Shown here: in pieces, positions 26,140 to 33,658 of the stretch
Layout: every line of letters begins with the position of its first letter
Numbering within the stretch: the stretch's first letter is position 1
Assembly (NCBI RefSeq): GCF_016735115.1
Contig: NZ_JAERQJ010000007.1
Location: 124,001 to 188,000 of the forward strand
From: Aquimarina mytili
Lineage (GTDB): Bacteria; Bacteroidota; Bacteroidia; Flavobacteriales; Flavobacteriaceae
DNA length: 64,000 nt
Reading direction: 5' to 3'
Translations under genes and position numbers: made by a program
The notes under the pieces: model-generated
Database searches by the model: none
What the model was told of the DNA's origin: nothing
What the model saw: the letters and a program-made list of their open reading frames with translations, nothing else

Positions 26140-27807
26140 ATGAAAATACTGGTTACTATCTCTAGAATATTTGTAGCAGCGCTCTTTTTATTTTCAGGGT
26201 TTATAAAATTAAATGACCCATTAGGGTTTTCATATAAACTTCAGGAATACTTTGGAGAAGGAGTACTTAATTTAGAGTTTTTGATTCCATTTGCTCTATT
26301 AATAGCAGTCTTTTTGGTAATTTTTGAAGTCATATTAGGGATCACATTAATATTGGGGTATTTACCTAAATTTACAGTGTGGTCATTGTTGTCAATGATT
26401 GTGTTTTTTACATTTCTTACCTTTTATTCAGCATATTTTAATAAAGTTACAGATTGTGGATGCTTTGGAGATGCTTTGCCATTGACACCCTGGGAGTCGT
26501 TTACCAAAGATGTTATCTTATTAATATTGATTTTAGTGCTGTTCTTCGGGAGAAAATATATTACACCTATCAGTCCTGTTGCTGCTCATAAATGGATAGT
26601 TTTTGGAAGTTTTACAGCGTGTTTAGGGTTTGCATATTATGTTTTAATGCACCTGCCGGTTTTTGATTTTAGAGCTTATAAAATAGGTACAAATATAGAA
26701 AAAGGAATGGCAATTCCTGAAGGAGCACCAAAAGCTGAATTTGCTTATCATTGGAAGTTTAATATAGATGGCGAAGAAAAAATAGTTACGACTAATGGTG
26801 ACTACCCAAAAATTAAGGGAGACTTTATTAATGTTGAAACCGAAATCGTAAAAGAAGGATATGAACCGCCTATTCATGACTTTGCAATAACAAAAGATGA
26901 TGTTGATTATACATCAGAGTTTCTGCAAAAAGAGAATCTTATACTTATTGTAGCATATAACTTATCAAAAAGTGAAGCTGAAGGATTTAATGCAGTTAAA
27001 GAAATGACAGATAGAGCTAAGTCACAAGGGTATGAGGTAATTGGGCTTACGGCATCTACGCCAAAGGATAAATCTCGAATCAAAGAACAATTTGGTCTTG
27101 GATTTGACTTTTATACTACAGATGAAACTGCACTAAAAACAATTTTGAGATCTAATCCTGGTGTGGTACGATTAGATAAAGGTACAATAGTTGAAAAGTA
27201 CCATTGGAACGATGCTCATAAAGCACCTCTGGAAAAAGTGGAACAACCAGAACCTCAAATAAATGAGAGACTAAAAGCGCAATTAGATAGTGTTATGATT
27301 CTAGATCAAAATGCAAGAAATCAACGTGTACCTTTAGAAGAATTAAAAATTGTAGACAGTACTAATACCGCGTTTGTTGAAGAAGTATTTGAAAAATATG
27401 GATATCCAGGAAAATCAATGGTCGGAGAACAAACCAGTATGGTGGGTTGGTTGATTATACATCACTCTGATAAAATAGAAACATATTTACCGCTAATTAG
27501 AGAAGCTTCAGAAAAGGGAGAGCTTGATTTCAAATTCGTTGCAATGATGGAAGACAGGCATCTAATGAAACAAAATTTGGAGCAAATTTATGGAACTCAA
27601 AGTACCTATGGAGGTGATAAAGTAGGTTTTATTTGGCCTATTAAAGACCCAGAAACAGTTAATGAAAGAAGAAAAAAGGCAGGTTTCAATGAAACGGTAG
27701 AAGAGTATTGTGAACGCATTGTAGGTACACCATATAGAATATATACTCTTGCTGAAGTTGAAGCACTAAAAAAAGCAGATAAACTCAAAGAAAAATCTAA
27801 TAACTAA
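26140..27807 (+). CDS. BT_3928-type MauE/DoxX membrane protein fused to thioredoxin-like and DUF6624-like domains
   Basis: A 555-residue protein. Residues about 1-175 form a MauE/DoxX-like membrane region with several helices and a TDCGCFGDA cysteine pair (106, 108), as in BT_3928 family proteins. Residues about 180-355 are soluble, the last part looking thioredoxin-like but without a CxxC (VAYNLSKSEAEGFN, GVVRLDKGTIVEKYHW). Residues about 375-545 resemble DUF6624 (LDSVMILDQNARNQ, YGYPGKSMVGEQ, IHHSD, IYGTQSTYGG). BT_3928 proteins usually end after the thioredoxin-like part, so the third domain is an extension. The downstream permease gene overlaps by 1 bp (TAATG). The role is unknown; redox or folding in the envelope is plausible. 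Confidence 0.8.
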   Translation: MKILVTISRIFVAALFLFSGFIKLNDPLGFSYKLQEYFGEGVLNLEFLIPFALLIAVFLVIFEVILGITLILGYLPKFTVWSLLSMIVFFTFLTFYSAYFNKVTDCGCFGDALPLTPWESFTKDVILLILILVLFFGRKYITPISPVAAHKWIVFGSFTACLGFAYYVLMHLPVFDFRAYKIGTNIEKGMAIPEGAPKAEFAYHWKFNIDGEEKIVTTNGDYPKIKGDFINVETEIVKEGYEPPIHDFAITKDDVDYTSEFLQKENLILIVAYNLSKSEAEGFNAVKEMTDRAKSQGYEVIGLTASTPKDKSRIKEQFGLGFDFYTTDETALKTILRSNPGVVRLDKGTIVEKYHWNDAHKAPLEKVEQPEPQINERLKAQLDSVMILDQNARNQRVPLEELKIVDSTNTAFVEEVFEKYGYPGKSMVGEQTSMVGWLIIHHSDKIETYLPLIREASEKGELDFKFVAMMEDRHLMKQNLEQIYGTQSTYGGDKVGFIWPIKDPETVNERRKKAGFNETVEEYCERIVGTPYRIYTLAEVEALKKADKLKEKSNN

Positions 27808-28880
27808 TGCTGTCGTGGTACTTCAATAAATTAGGATATGCTATCGTAACATTATTAGGTGTTGTAACTGTAATTTTTTTATTGTTTACCTTGTTACCTG
27901 GTGATCCGGCTCAAATGATGCTAGGACAAAATGAAAGTGAAGAACAATTAGAAAATGTGAGGCGAAAATATGGTTTTGATAAACCTATAACTACACAATA
28001 CAGGTTTTATCTAAACGATCTTTCTCCGATTTCGTTTCATAGTCTGAATCCAAAAGATTTTTCCTATTTAGATCGAGATAAATATACAGCGATGCATTTG
28101 TTTAATATTGGTAACACGGCCACGGTGATTAAATTTCCATATTTAAGAGAGTCTTTTCAGAAAAACGGCAAAAAAGTGAGTGAAGTGATCCAAGAAACAT
28201 TGCCAAATACAGCAGTACTAGCGATATCTGCAATTTGTATTGCAATTTTTTTAGGAATCTTACTTGGGATCGTAAGCGCATTGTCTAAAGATCAGTGGAT
28301 AGATAAATTAATTCAATTAATTAGTACGCTAGGAATGAGCGTTCCTTCTTTTTTTAGCGCAATTATTTTTGCCTGGTTGTTTGGTTATATTTTGCATGAA
28401 TATACAAATCTAAATATGACAGGTAGCTTATACGAAGTTGATGATTTTGGTGAGGGGAGTTATATACAATGGAAAAATTTATTGTTGCCAGCAATAGTCT
28501 TAGGAATTAGACCATTAGCTGTAGTCACACAGTTAATGCGTAACTCTTTACTCGAGGTATTAAGTCAGGATTATATACGTACGGCTAAAGCTAAAGGACT
28601 TTCAATGTTTCAGATTATTAGAAAACATGCACTCAAAAATGCATTAAACCCTGTTGTTACAGCAATTTCAGGGTGGTTTGCTTCTATGTTAGCAGGTGCA
28701 GTTTTTGTAGAATATATTTTTGGATGGAATGGTTTAGGAAAAGAGATCGTAGATGCATTGAACACATTAGATCTTCCTATAATTATGGGTTCTGTATTAG
28801 TTATAGCAACTATGTTTATACTAATCAATATATTTGTCGATATTATTTATGGGTGGTTAGACCCTAGAGTGAGGGTGTAA
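27807..28880 (+). CDS. ABC transporter permease, DppB/OppB type
   Basis: A 357-residue inner-membrane permease of the oligopeptide/dipeptide class. The N-terminal helix with LLPGDPAQMMLGQ is classical for DppB proteins. The EAA loop that contacts the ATPase reads AKAKGLSMFQIIRKHALKNA (about 260-279). Five or six helices are visible. No partner permease (DppC), ATPase or binding protein lies nearby, so the rest of the transporter must be encoded elsewhere. Its start overlaps the upstream stop by 1 bp, so it is translated from the same mRNA as the MauE/DUF6624 protein, a neighbour without an obvious transport link. Confidence 0.92.
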   Translation: MLSWYFNKLGYAIVTLLGVVTVIFLLFTLLPGDPAQMMLGQNESEEQLENVRRKYGFDKPITTQYRFYLNDLSPISFHSLNPKDFSYLDRDKYTAMHLFNIGNTATVIKFPYLRESFQKNGKKVSEVIQETLPNTAVLAISAICIAIFLGILLGIVSALSKDQWIDKLIQLISTLGMSVPSFFSAIIFAWLFGYILHEYTNLNMTGSLYEVDDFGEGSYIQWKNLLLPAIVLGIRPLAVVTQLMRNSLLEVLSQDYIRTAKAKGLSMFQIIRKHALKNALNPVVTAISGWFASMLAGAVFVEYIFGWNGLGKEIVDALNTLDLPIIMGSVLVIATMFILINIFVDIIYGWLDPRVRV

Positions 28881-28936
28881 TACCTAATGCATAATAAATA
28901 ACCACACTTTTTAACCAAAATATAATACTTAAATTA

Positions 28937-29689
28937 ATGAGAAAAAAGATTGTTGCAGGAAACTGGAAAATGAATAAAAACCTTTCAGAAACAGAGGTTT
29001 TACTTTCAGAATTAAAGACAAAACTAGGAGCAAGTAAAGAAGCAAATATAATAGTAGCTCCTACATTTACAAATTTGTATAAAGCGACACAAGATTTGAA
29101 AGGATCTTCTATTACTGTGGCAGCTCAAAATATGCATCAGGCAGATAATGGTGCATTTACAGGAGAGATTTCTGCAGATATGCTTAAAAATATTGGAGTC
29201 GAGACCGTAATATTAGGACATAGTGAACGAAGAGCATATTTTGGAGAGACTGATGCTTTGTTAGCAGATAAAGTTAATACGGCTTTAAAGCATGGTATGA
29301 AGGTTATCTTTTGTTTTGGAGAAGAATTACAAGATAGAAAGAGTAATAGTCATTTTTCTGTTGTAGAAAATCAATTAAAAAATGTGCTTTTTCATATTAA
29401 AGAAGAACACTGGAAAAATATAGTACTTGCATACGAACCAGTATGGGCAATCGGAACAGGAGAAACAGCTTCTCCTGATCAAGCACAAGAGATGCATGCA
29501 TTTATTCGCAATACAATCGCAAATGCATTCACTCCGTCTATAGCCGATGAGGTATCTATTCTATATGGAGGAAGTGTTAAACCGAATAATGCTGAAGAGA
29601 TTTTTGCTAAGCCTGATGTTGATGGAGGACTAATTGGTGGTGCGGCACTAGATGCTAGCAGTTTTGAGGCTATTGCAAACGCCATTTAA
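28937..29689 (+). CDS. tpiA: Triosephosphate isomerase
   Basis: A 250-residue TIM-barrel enzyme interconverting glyceraldehyde-3-phosphate and dihydroxyacetone phosphate. Catalytic residues are in place: NWKMNK (Lys near residue 13), LGHSERR (His near 97) and YEPVWAIGTG (Glu near 168). The phosphate loop YGGSVKPNNA and GGLIGGAALD are normal. It lies 56 bp after the permease gene on the same strand and ends with a terminator at 29719. Confidence 0.98.
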   Translation: MRKKIVAGNWKMNKNLSETEVLLSELKTKLGASKEANIIVAPTFTNLYKATQDLKGSSITVAAQNMHQADNGAFTGEISADMLKNIGVETVILGHSERRAYFGETDALLADKVNTALKHGMKVIFCFGEELQDRKSNSHFSVVENQLKNVLFHIKEEHWKNIVLAYEPVWAIGTGETASPDQAQEMHAFIRNTIANAFTPSIADEVSILYGGSVKPNNAEEIFAKPDVDGGLIGGAALDASSFEAIANAI

Positions 29690-29718
29690 TCGTTAGAATC
29701 ACATAAAATATATGTTGA

Positions 29719-29747
29719 AAAGCATTCCAAATAGGAGTGCTTTTTTT
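29719..29747 (+). terminator. Terminator after tpiA
   Basis: AAAGCATTCC pairs with GGAGTGCTTT (one G-T pair) over a 5-base loop, followed by a T-run. Confidence 0.85.
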
Positions 29748-29760
29748 ATATGTAAAAGCC

Positions 29761-29768
29761 TAACTTTG
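29761..29768 (+). promoter_or_regulatory. Bacteroidota -7 element for prmA
   Basis: TAACTTTG matches TAnnTTTG, directly after the tpiA terminator and 20 bp before the prmA ATG. Confidence 0.65.
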
Positions 29769-29788
29769 TCGCACAGTAAAAAATAAAT

Positions 29789-30628
29789 ATGTCGAGCACA
29801 AAATATCTAGGGTACTATTTTAATGTTTCTCCAATTCAACCTGCTACAGAAATCTTAATTGCAGAGTTGGGAGAAGCTGGGTTTGAAAGTTTTGTTGAAA
29901 CCGAAAACGGAGTCAATGCATTTATTCAAAAAGAAGATTGGCGACAAAATATTTTAGATGATATTTATGTATTAAACTCTGATGAATTTGATATTCAATT
30001 TACTTCTGAAGAAATTGAACAAGTTAATTGGAATAAAGAATGGGAAAAGAATTTTGATCCTATAATTGTAGATGATCTTTGTAGTGTTAGGGCTCCTTTT
30101 CATGATAAACCCAACACTCAATACGATATTGTAATTGAACCAAAAATGTCATTTGGTACTGGTCATCATGAAACTACACACATGATGATTCAGCATTTAT
30201 TAAAAACTGATCTGACCCATAAAAAAGTATTAGATATGGGTTGTGGTACTGGTGTTTTGGCAATTTTATCCGAAATGAAAGGTGCACAACCTATAGAGGC
30301 AATTGATATAGATAATTGGTGCTATCTTAATACTATTGAAAATGTAGAACGAAACGGTTGTCATCATATATCAACATATGAAGGTGATGCTTCATTGTTA
30401 TCCGGAAGAAATTACGATATTATTATAGCGAATATTAATCGTAATATCCTACTGAACGATATTAAAACATATGTAAAATGTCTAAATCCGGGAGGTAAGT
30501 TATTTCTAAGTGGATTTTATACAGAAGATTTAGATATGATATCAGAAGAATGCCTAAGTAACGGTCTATCCTTTGTTCGTAATTTTGATAGAAATAATTG
30601 GATTGCAGCGCTTTATGATTTGAAATAA
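29789..30628 (+). CDS. prmA: Ribosomal protein L11 methyltransferase
   Basis: A 279-residue SAM-dependent enzyme that trimethylates ribosomal protein L11. The N-terminal L11-recognition domain (about 1-95) precedes the Rossmann methyltransferase domain. The latter has the family motif SFGTGHHETTHMM (about 122-134) and the SAM loop VLDMGCGTGVLAI. IIANINRNIL carries the NP-type catalytic motif region. It has its own promoter and is followed by clpS, which has a separate promoter. Confidence 0.96.
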   Translation: MSSTKYLGYYFNVSPIQPATEILIAELGEAGFESFVETENGVNAFIQKEDWRQNILDDIYVLNSDEFDIQFTSEEIEQVNWNKEWEKNFDPIIVDDLCSVRAPFHDKPNTQYDIVIEPKMSFGTGHHETTHMMIQHLLKTDLTHKKVLDMGCGTGVLAILSEMKGAQPIEAIDIDNWCYLNTIENVERNGCHHISTYEGDASLLSGRNYDIIIANINRNILLNDIKTYVKCLNPGGKLFLSGFYTEDLDMISEECLSNGLSFVRNFDRNNWIAALYDLK

Positions 30629-30662
30629 TCATATGTAGATCATTTTAATATTTTAAAGTTAT

Positions 30663-30670
30663 TATATTTG
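30663..30670 (+). promoter_or_regulatory. Bacteroidota -7 element for clpS
   Basis: TATATTTG matches TAnnTTTG and lies 16 bp before the clpS ATG, giving a very short leader. Confidence 0.6.
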
Positions 30671-30686
30671 TAAAAAAAATGTTCCC

Positions 30687-30962
30687 ATGAGTACACAAGA
30701 AAAAGTTTTAGAAGAAGTACTTGAAAAAACTGCCGATCAAAGTAATAATGAAATTGTTTTATATAATGATGATGTAAATACTTTTGATCATGTGATTGAG
30801 ACATTGATATATAGCTGTGAACATACGCCTTTGCAGGCAGAACAATGCGCTTTGTTAGTGCATTATAAAGGTAAATGCACTGTTAAAACGGGGACCTATA
30901 AAGAATTAGAGCCAAGGTGTTCTAAAATACTTGAAGCAGGTCTAAGTGCTGAAATTGTCTAA
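30687..30962 (+). CDS. clpS: ATP-dependent Clp protease adaptor ClpS
   Basis: A 91-residue adaptor that brings N-degron substrates to the ClpAP (or ClpCP) protease. After a flexible N-terminus, the conserved core reads VLYNDDVNTFDHVIETL (about 25-41), with the substrate pocket residues, and ends in KILEAGLSAEIV. Its length is normal. It is a monocistronic gene with its own promoter and a strong terminator just after the stop. Confidence 0.96.
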   Translation: MSTQEKVLEEVLEKTADQSNNEIVLYNDDVNTFDHVIETLIYSCEHTPLQAEQCALLVHYKGKCTVKTGTYKELEPRCSKILEAGLSAEIV

Positions 30963-30982
30963 ATATTAGATATGAAATAATA

Positions 30983-31010
30983 AAAAAAAGCCTTTTTAAA
31001 GGCTTTTTTT
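30983..31010 (+). terminator. Terminator after clpS
   Basis: AAAAAAAGCCTTT and AAAGGCTTTTTTT pair with a 2-base loop. Confidence 0.9.
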
Positions 31011-31324
31011 ATGCCTTATTTTTACATTCACGATGAGTACTGTGAATTCAATTTTTTGTTAAATCATGGTATAAATTCTAGATTGATGTTAAATATTTAA
31101 AATTCTTCAGTATTTAATTTCTAAAAAATCTAAATTTTATAATTTGTAAGAAAAAACTTTCTTTTTCTTGTTTTCTTTGTTAATAGTTTAATCCGCATGA
31201 GATAGTAATTTTGTCAGTATTTTAGAAGTTTAGAAAAAGAATTTTCTGACAAATTGATAATGTATTTAATCGATTTTTAGTAAAATTTGAAATTAGAATT
31301 TTCTTATTTTTATTAAATTAATCT

Positions 31325-31339
31325 TACGGTTTTACCGTA
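31325..31339. promoter_or_regulatory. Palindrome upstream of the M57 protease gene
   Basis: TACGGT-TTT-ACCGTA is a perfect 6 bp dyad in a very AT-rich region about 160 bp before the ATG. It is a candidate operator only. Confidence 0.3.
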
Positions 31340-31500
31340 TTTACAAATAATAGTTTAAAAATTTAACGTATTTTAAAGAAAAAATATCATATCTTCAAAC
31401 CGCAATTTTGAAAAAGTTCAAAGTTTTTACATAATTGTAATCTGATAGGACTTAAAAAATTCTATTAGATTTAATAACTACACAAACTCAACTTATTAAA

Positions 31501-32364
31501 ATGAAAAAAATCAAAGTATTGGCGCTTTGCGCTATTGTGGCTGGTTTTGCCACATCTTGTCAAAAAGAAGACGTTGCTACAGAAACACAAGAAGTAGTAA
31601 AAGAAGAATTATCCAAATCACAAATTGAAGCTCTTAACAAAGCAGGAGTAAATCATGGAGGAGCTAAAATAGTTACCGCCAAAGGTATGTTGCCTGGCGA
31701 TAAAGATTTTCAAGCCATAGAGGTTTCTGATTATCTTTTATCGATAGAAGCTTTAGAAAGAGGTGACTATGCTCTTAGCAGCGATGATGGTATAAACAAG
31801 CAGTATAGAACTAATAATCTGGTTACAGGATCTAATCGTAGCTTTAGAGTAGTAGGGTATACTGGTTCTTGTTGTGCACTTACTTCTAAAATGAGAACAG
31901 CATTACAATGGGCTGTTAACAATTACAACAGATTAAATACATCACTTAATTTAACACTTGTTTTCCAGAGTAATTTCAACAATAGAGATATGGTTGTATA
32001 TAACAATGGCCGAGGTGGTGGAGGTGGATCTGCTGGTTTCCCATCAGGAGGTCAAGCTTTTAAGCGTGTGCAAATTAACGCTGGTACAGATTCTTTTAGT
32101 ACTAATGTTGTAGAGCACGTAATGACTCACGAGATTGGACATTCTGTTGGTTTTAGACATACAGATTATGCAAGAAGAAAGTGCGATGGTTCTAACGAAG
32201 GAACAGCAGGTATAGGAGCTATATTAATCCCAGGAACTCAAAGTGGTAACCAATGGGGTGGTAGCAATATCGATTCTAACTCAATCATGATTTCTTGTTT
32301 TGATGGAAATGAAGATGGAGAATTTAGTCAAGGAGATATTACTGCTCTTAACGCTCTTTATTAA
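31501..32364 (+). CDS. M57-type (HEIGH) metalloprotease lipoprotein
   Basis: A 287-residue exported zinc protease. A lipoprotein signal (FATSC, lipid Cys about 20) is followed by a 90-residue propeptide-like region. The active-site zinc motif HEIGHSVGFRH has His210, Glu211, His214 and His220. The downstream SIMISC is the likely Met-turn of the metzincin-like fold. A paired Cys (SCCAL) and a Gly-rich stretch (GRGGGGGS) are visible. The family (dual-action HEIGH peptidases) is secreted by many flavobacteria. It is a single gene with a long AT-rich upstream region and a terminator. Confidence 0.9.
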   Translation: MKKIKVLALCAIVAGFATSCQKEDVATETQEVVKEELSKSQIEALNKAGVNHGGAKIVTAKGMLPGDKDFQAIEVSDYLLSIEALERGDYALSSDDGINKQYRTNNLVTGSNRSFRVVGYTGSCCALTSKMRTALQWAVNNYNRLNTSLNLTLVFQSNFNNRDMVVYNNGRGGGGGSAGFPSGGQAFKRVQINAGTDSFSTNVVEHVMTHEIGHSVGFRHTDYARRKCDGSNEGTAGIGAILIPGTQSGNQWGGSNIDSNSIMISCFDGNEDGEFSQGDITALNALY

Positions 32365-32398
32365 GAGATAAAATAAATTAAACTTTGAACTTTTTACT

Positions 32399-32428
32399 AA
32401 CCATCCCGGAAATCGGGATGGTTTTTTT
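32399..32428 (+). terminator. Terminator after the M57 protease gene
   Basis: AACCATCCCG and CGGGATGGTT pair with a short loop (GAAAT), followed by seven T. It also lies 10 bp from the convergent gene's stop. Confidence 0.92.
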
Positions 32429-32438
32429 GTTTAGGCTA

Positions 32439-32789
32439 TTATTTTGCCAACAGAATTTCTTTTTCTTTTAGTGCTTCTTCAAGATTTGCGTTTACAATCG
32501 TAATGCTATTAAAGAACTTACGCCCGTCATCCTTTTTAAAAGAAATCTTAGTGTATCCGTCTTTTTTATCTACTCCGGTAACAATAACACGATTACCGAT
32601 CAACGCTTTATAATTTGGGATGCCCCCCTTTTTGATAATAAAGTTAGTCTTCGGAAAATAGATGTGTTTGTAATGCATCGCAGAAGGTGCACCTACGGTT
32701 AATATGTCTCCTACAACTATGTCCTTTATGTTCTCCTGACCTTGAGCGCTAAAAAATGATAATAACGTAATGAATATTAGTTTTTTCAT
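32439..32789 (-). CDS. Small secreted hypothetical protein
   Basis: A 116-residue protein with an N-terminal signal peptide (MKKLIFITLLSFFSAQGQ). The mature part is beta-rich and basic (DILTVGAPSAMHYKHIYFPK, ALIGNRVIVTGVDKKDG) with a short C-terminal helix (EEALKEKEILL). I do not recognise a family. The short strand pattern with VIVTG and TKISFKKDDG suggests a small beta-barrel, but that is only inference. It converges with the M57 protease across a terminator and is divergent from the TetR regulator, 182 bp away. Confidence 0.65.
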   Translation of the reverse strand: MKKLIFITLLSFFSAQGQENIKDIVVGDILTVGAPSAMHYKHIYFPKTNFIIKKGGIPNYKALIGNRVIVTGVDKKDGYTKISFKKDDGRKFFNSITIVNANLEEALKEKEILLAK

Positions 32790-32913
32790 GACTATTTTAT
32801 TGTATTGTTTATATATGGTCGATAATATTATAAAATTATCAATTTTAAATGGTTTTGTAAAATCGAGATGGTTAAATAAAAGTTAATCTATTATTGTTTA
32901 ATAGTAATACTTT

Positions 32914-32921
32914 TATTTTTG
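32914..32921 (+). promoter_or_regulatory. Promoter of the TetR-exporter operon
   Basis: TATTTTTG matches TAnnTTTG. A TTG at 32894-32896 is placed 17 bp upstream, near the expected -33 position. Confidence 0.6.
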
Positions 32922-32971
32922 CACTATCTAATTTCATAAGGAAGCTAATGCAAGAATATAAAAATTAACAG

Positions 32972-33658
32972 ATGAAATATTTACTTCAAAATTTAAAAGT
33001 CACTATTAATGATAAAATTTATTTAAAGGATCCAGAATCATCTTCTCTTGGTAAACGAATTATAGAGAATAGCATTCTAATGATTGATCAAATGGGATTT
33101 GAAAGTTTTACATTTAAGAAGTTAGGAGTACAAATTGGATCTAATGAGAGCTCTATTTATCGTTATTTCGAAAATAAACATAAGCTTTTACTATATCTAA
33201 CATCATGGTATTGGGGATGGTTAGAATATCAGCTTGTGTTTTCAACAAACAGTATTGCTGACTCTAAGAAAAAACTGAAAATGGCTATAGAAATTATTAC
33301 AAGAACTATCGAAGAAGATTCATCGTTCTCACATATTAATGAGGTGCTCCTGAGTAAAATTGTCGTTAATGAAAACTCTAAATCCTATCTTACAAAAGAA
33401 GTGGATAAAGAGAACAAAGAAGGCTATTTCTCGATATATAAAAGACTAGTAGCAAGAATCAAAGACATGATTATTGATGTTGATAAAACGTATATGTATC
33501 CATCAAGTCTTGCCAGTACGATTATTGAAGGAGCGCTACATCAACATTTTCTGAAAGATCACTTTTCTTCCTTAACAGATTGCACCATGGAAAATACCCC
33601 AACTAAATATTTTACAGAATTGGTCTTTAACTCTTTAAAAGGAAATGTAGATGGATAA
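32972..33658 (+). CDS. TetR/AcrR family transcriptional regulator
   Basis: A 228-residue regulator. An N-terminal helix-turn-helix is at about 28-72, with SILMIDQMGFESFTFKKLG and the recognition-helix region GSNESSIYRYFENKHKLLLY that is standard for TetR. The C-terminal ligand-binding part is helical and without homology I recognise. It heads an operon with ABC, HlyD-like and TolC-like genes and overlaps the ABC gene by 8 bp, so it probably regulates the exporter in cis. Confidence 0.9.
   Translation: MKYLLQNLKVTINDKIYLKDPESSSLGKRIIENSILMIDQMGFESFTFKKLGVQIGSNESSIYRYFENKHKLLLYLTSWYWGWLEYQLVFSTNSIADSKKKLKMAIEIITRTIEEDSSFSHINEVLLSKIVVNENSKSYLTKEVDKENKEGYFSIYKRLVARIKDMIIDVDKTYMYPSSLASTIIEGALHQHFLKDHFSSLTDCTMENTPTKYFTELVFNSLKGNVDG

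Larger units (their letters stand above)
30963..31500. other. AT-rich intergenic region, about 540 bp
   Basis: It begins with the clpS terminator (30983-31010). The remaining 490 bp are very AT-rich. One clear palindrome, TACGGT-TTT-ACCGTA, lies at 31325-31339, about 160 bp before the protease gene, and could be an operator. I find no gene or RNA. Confidence 0.5.
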
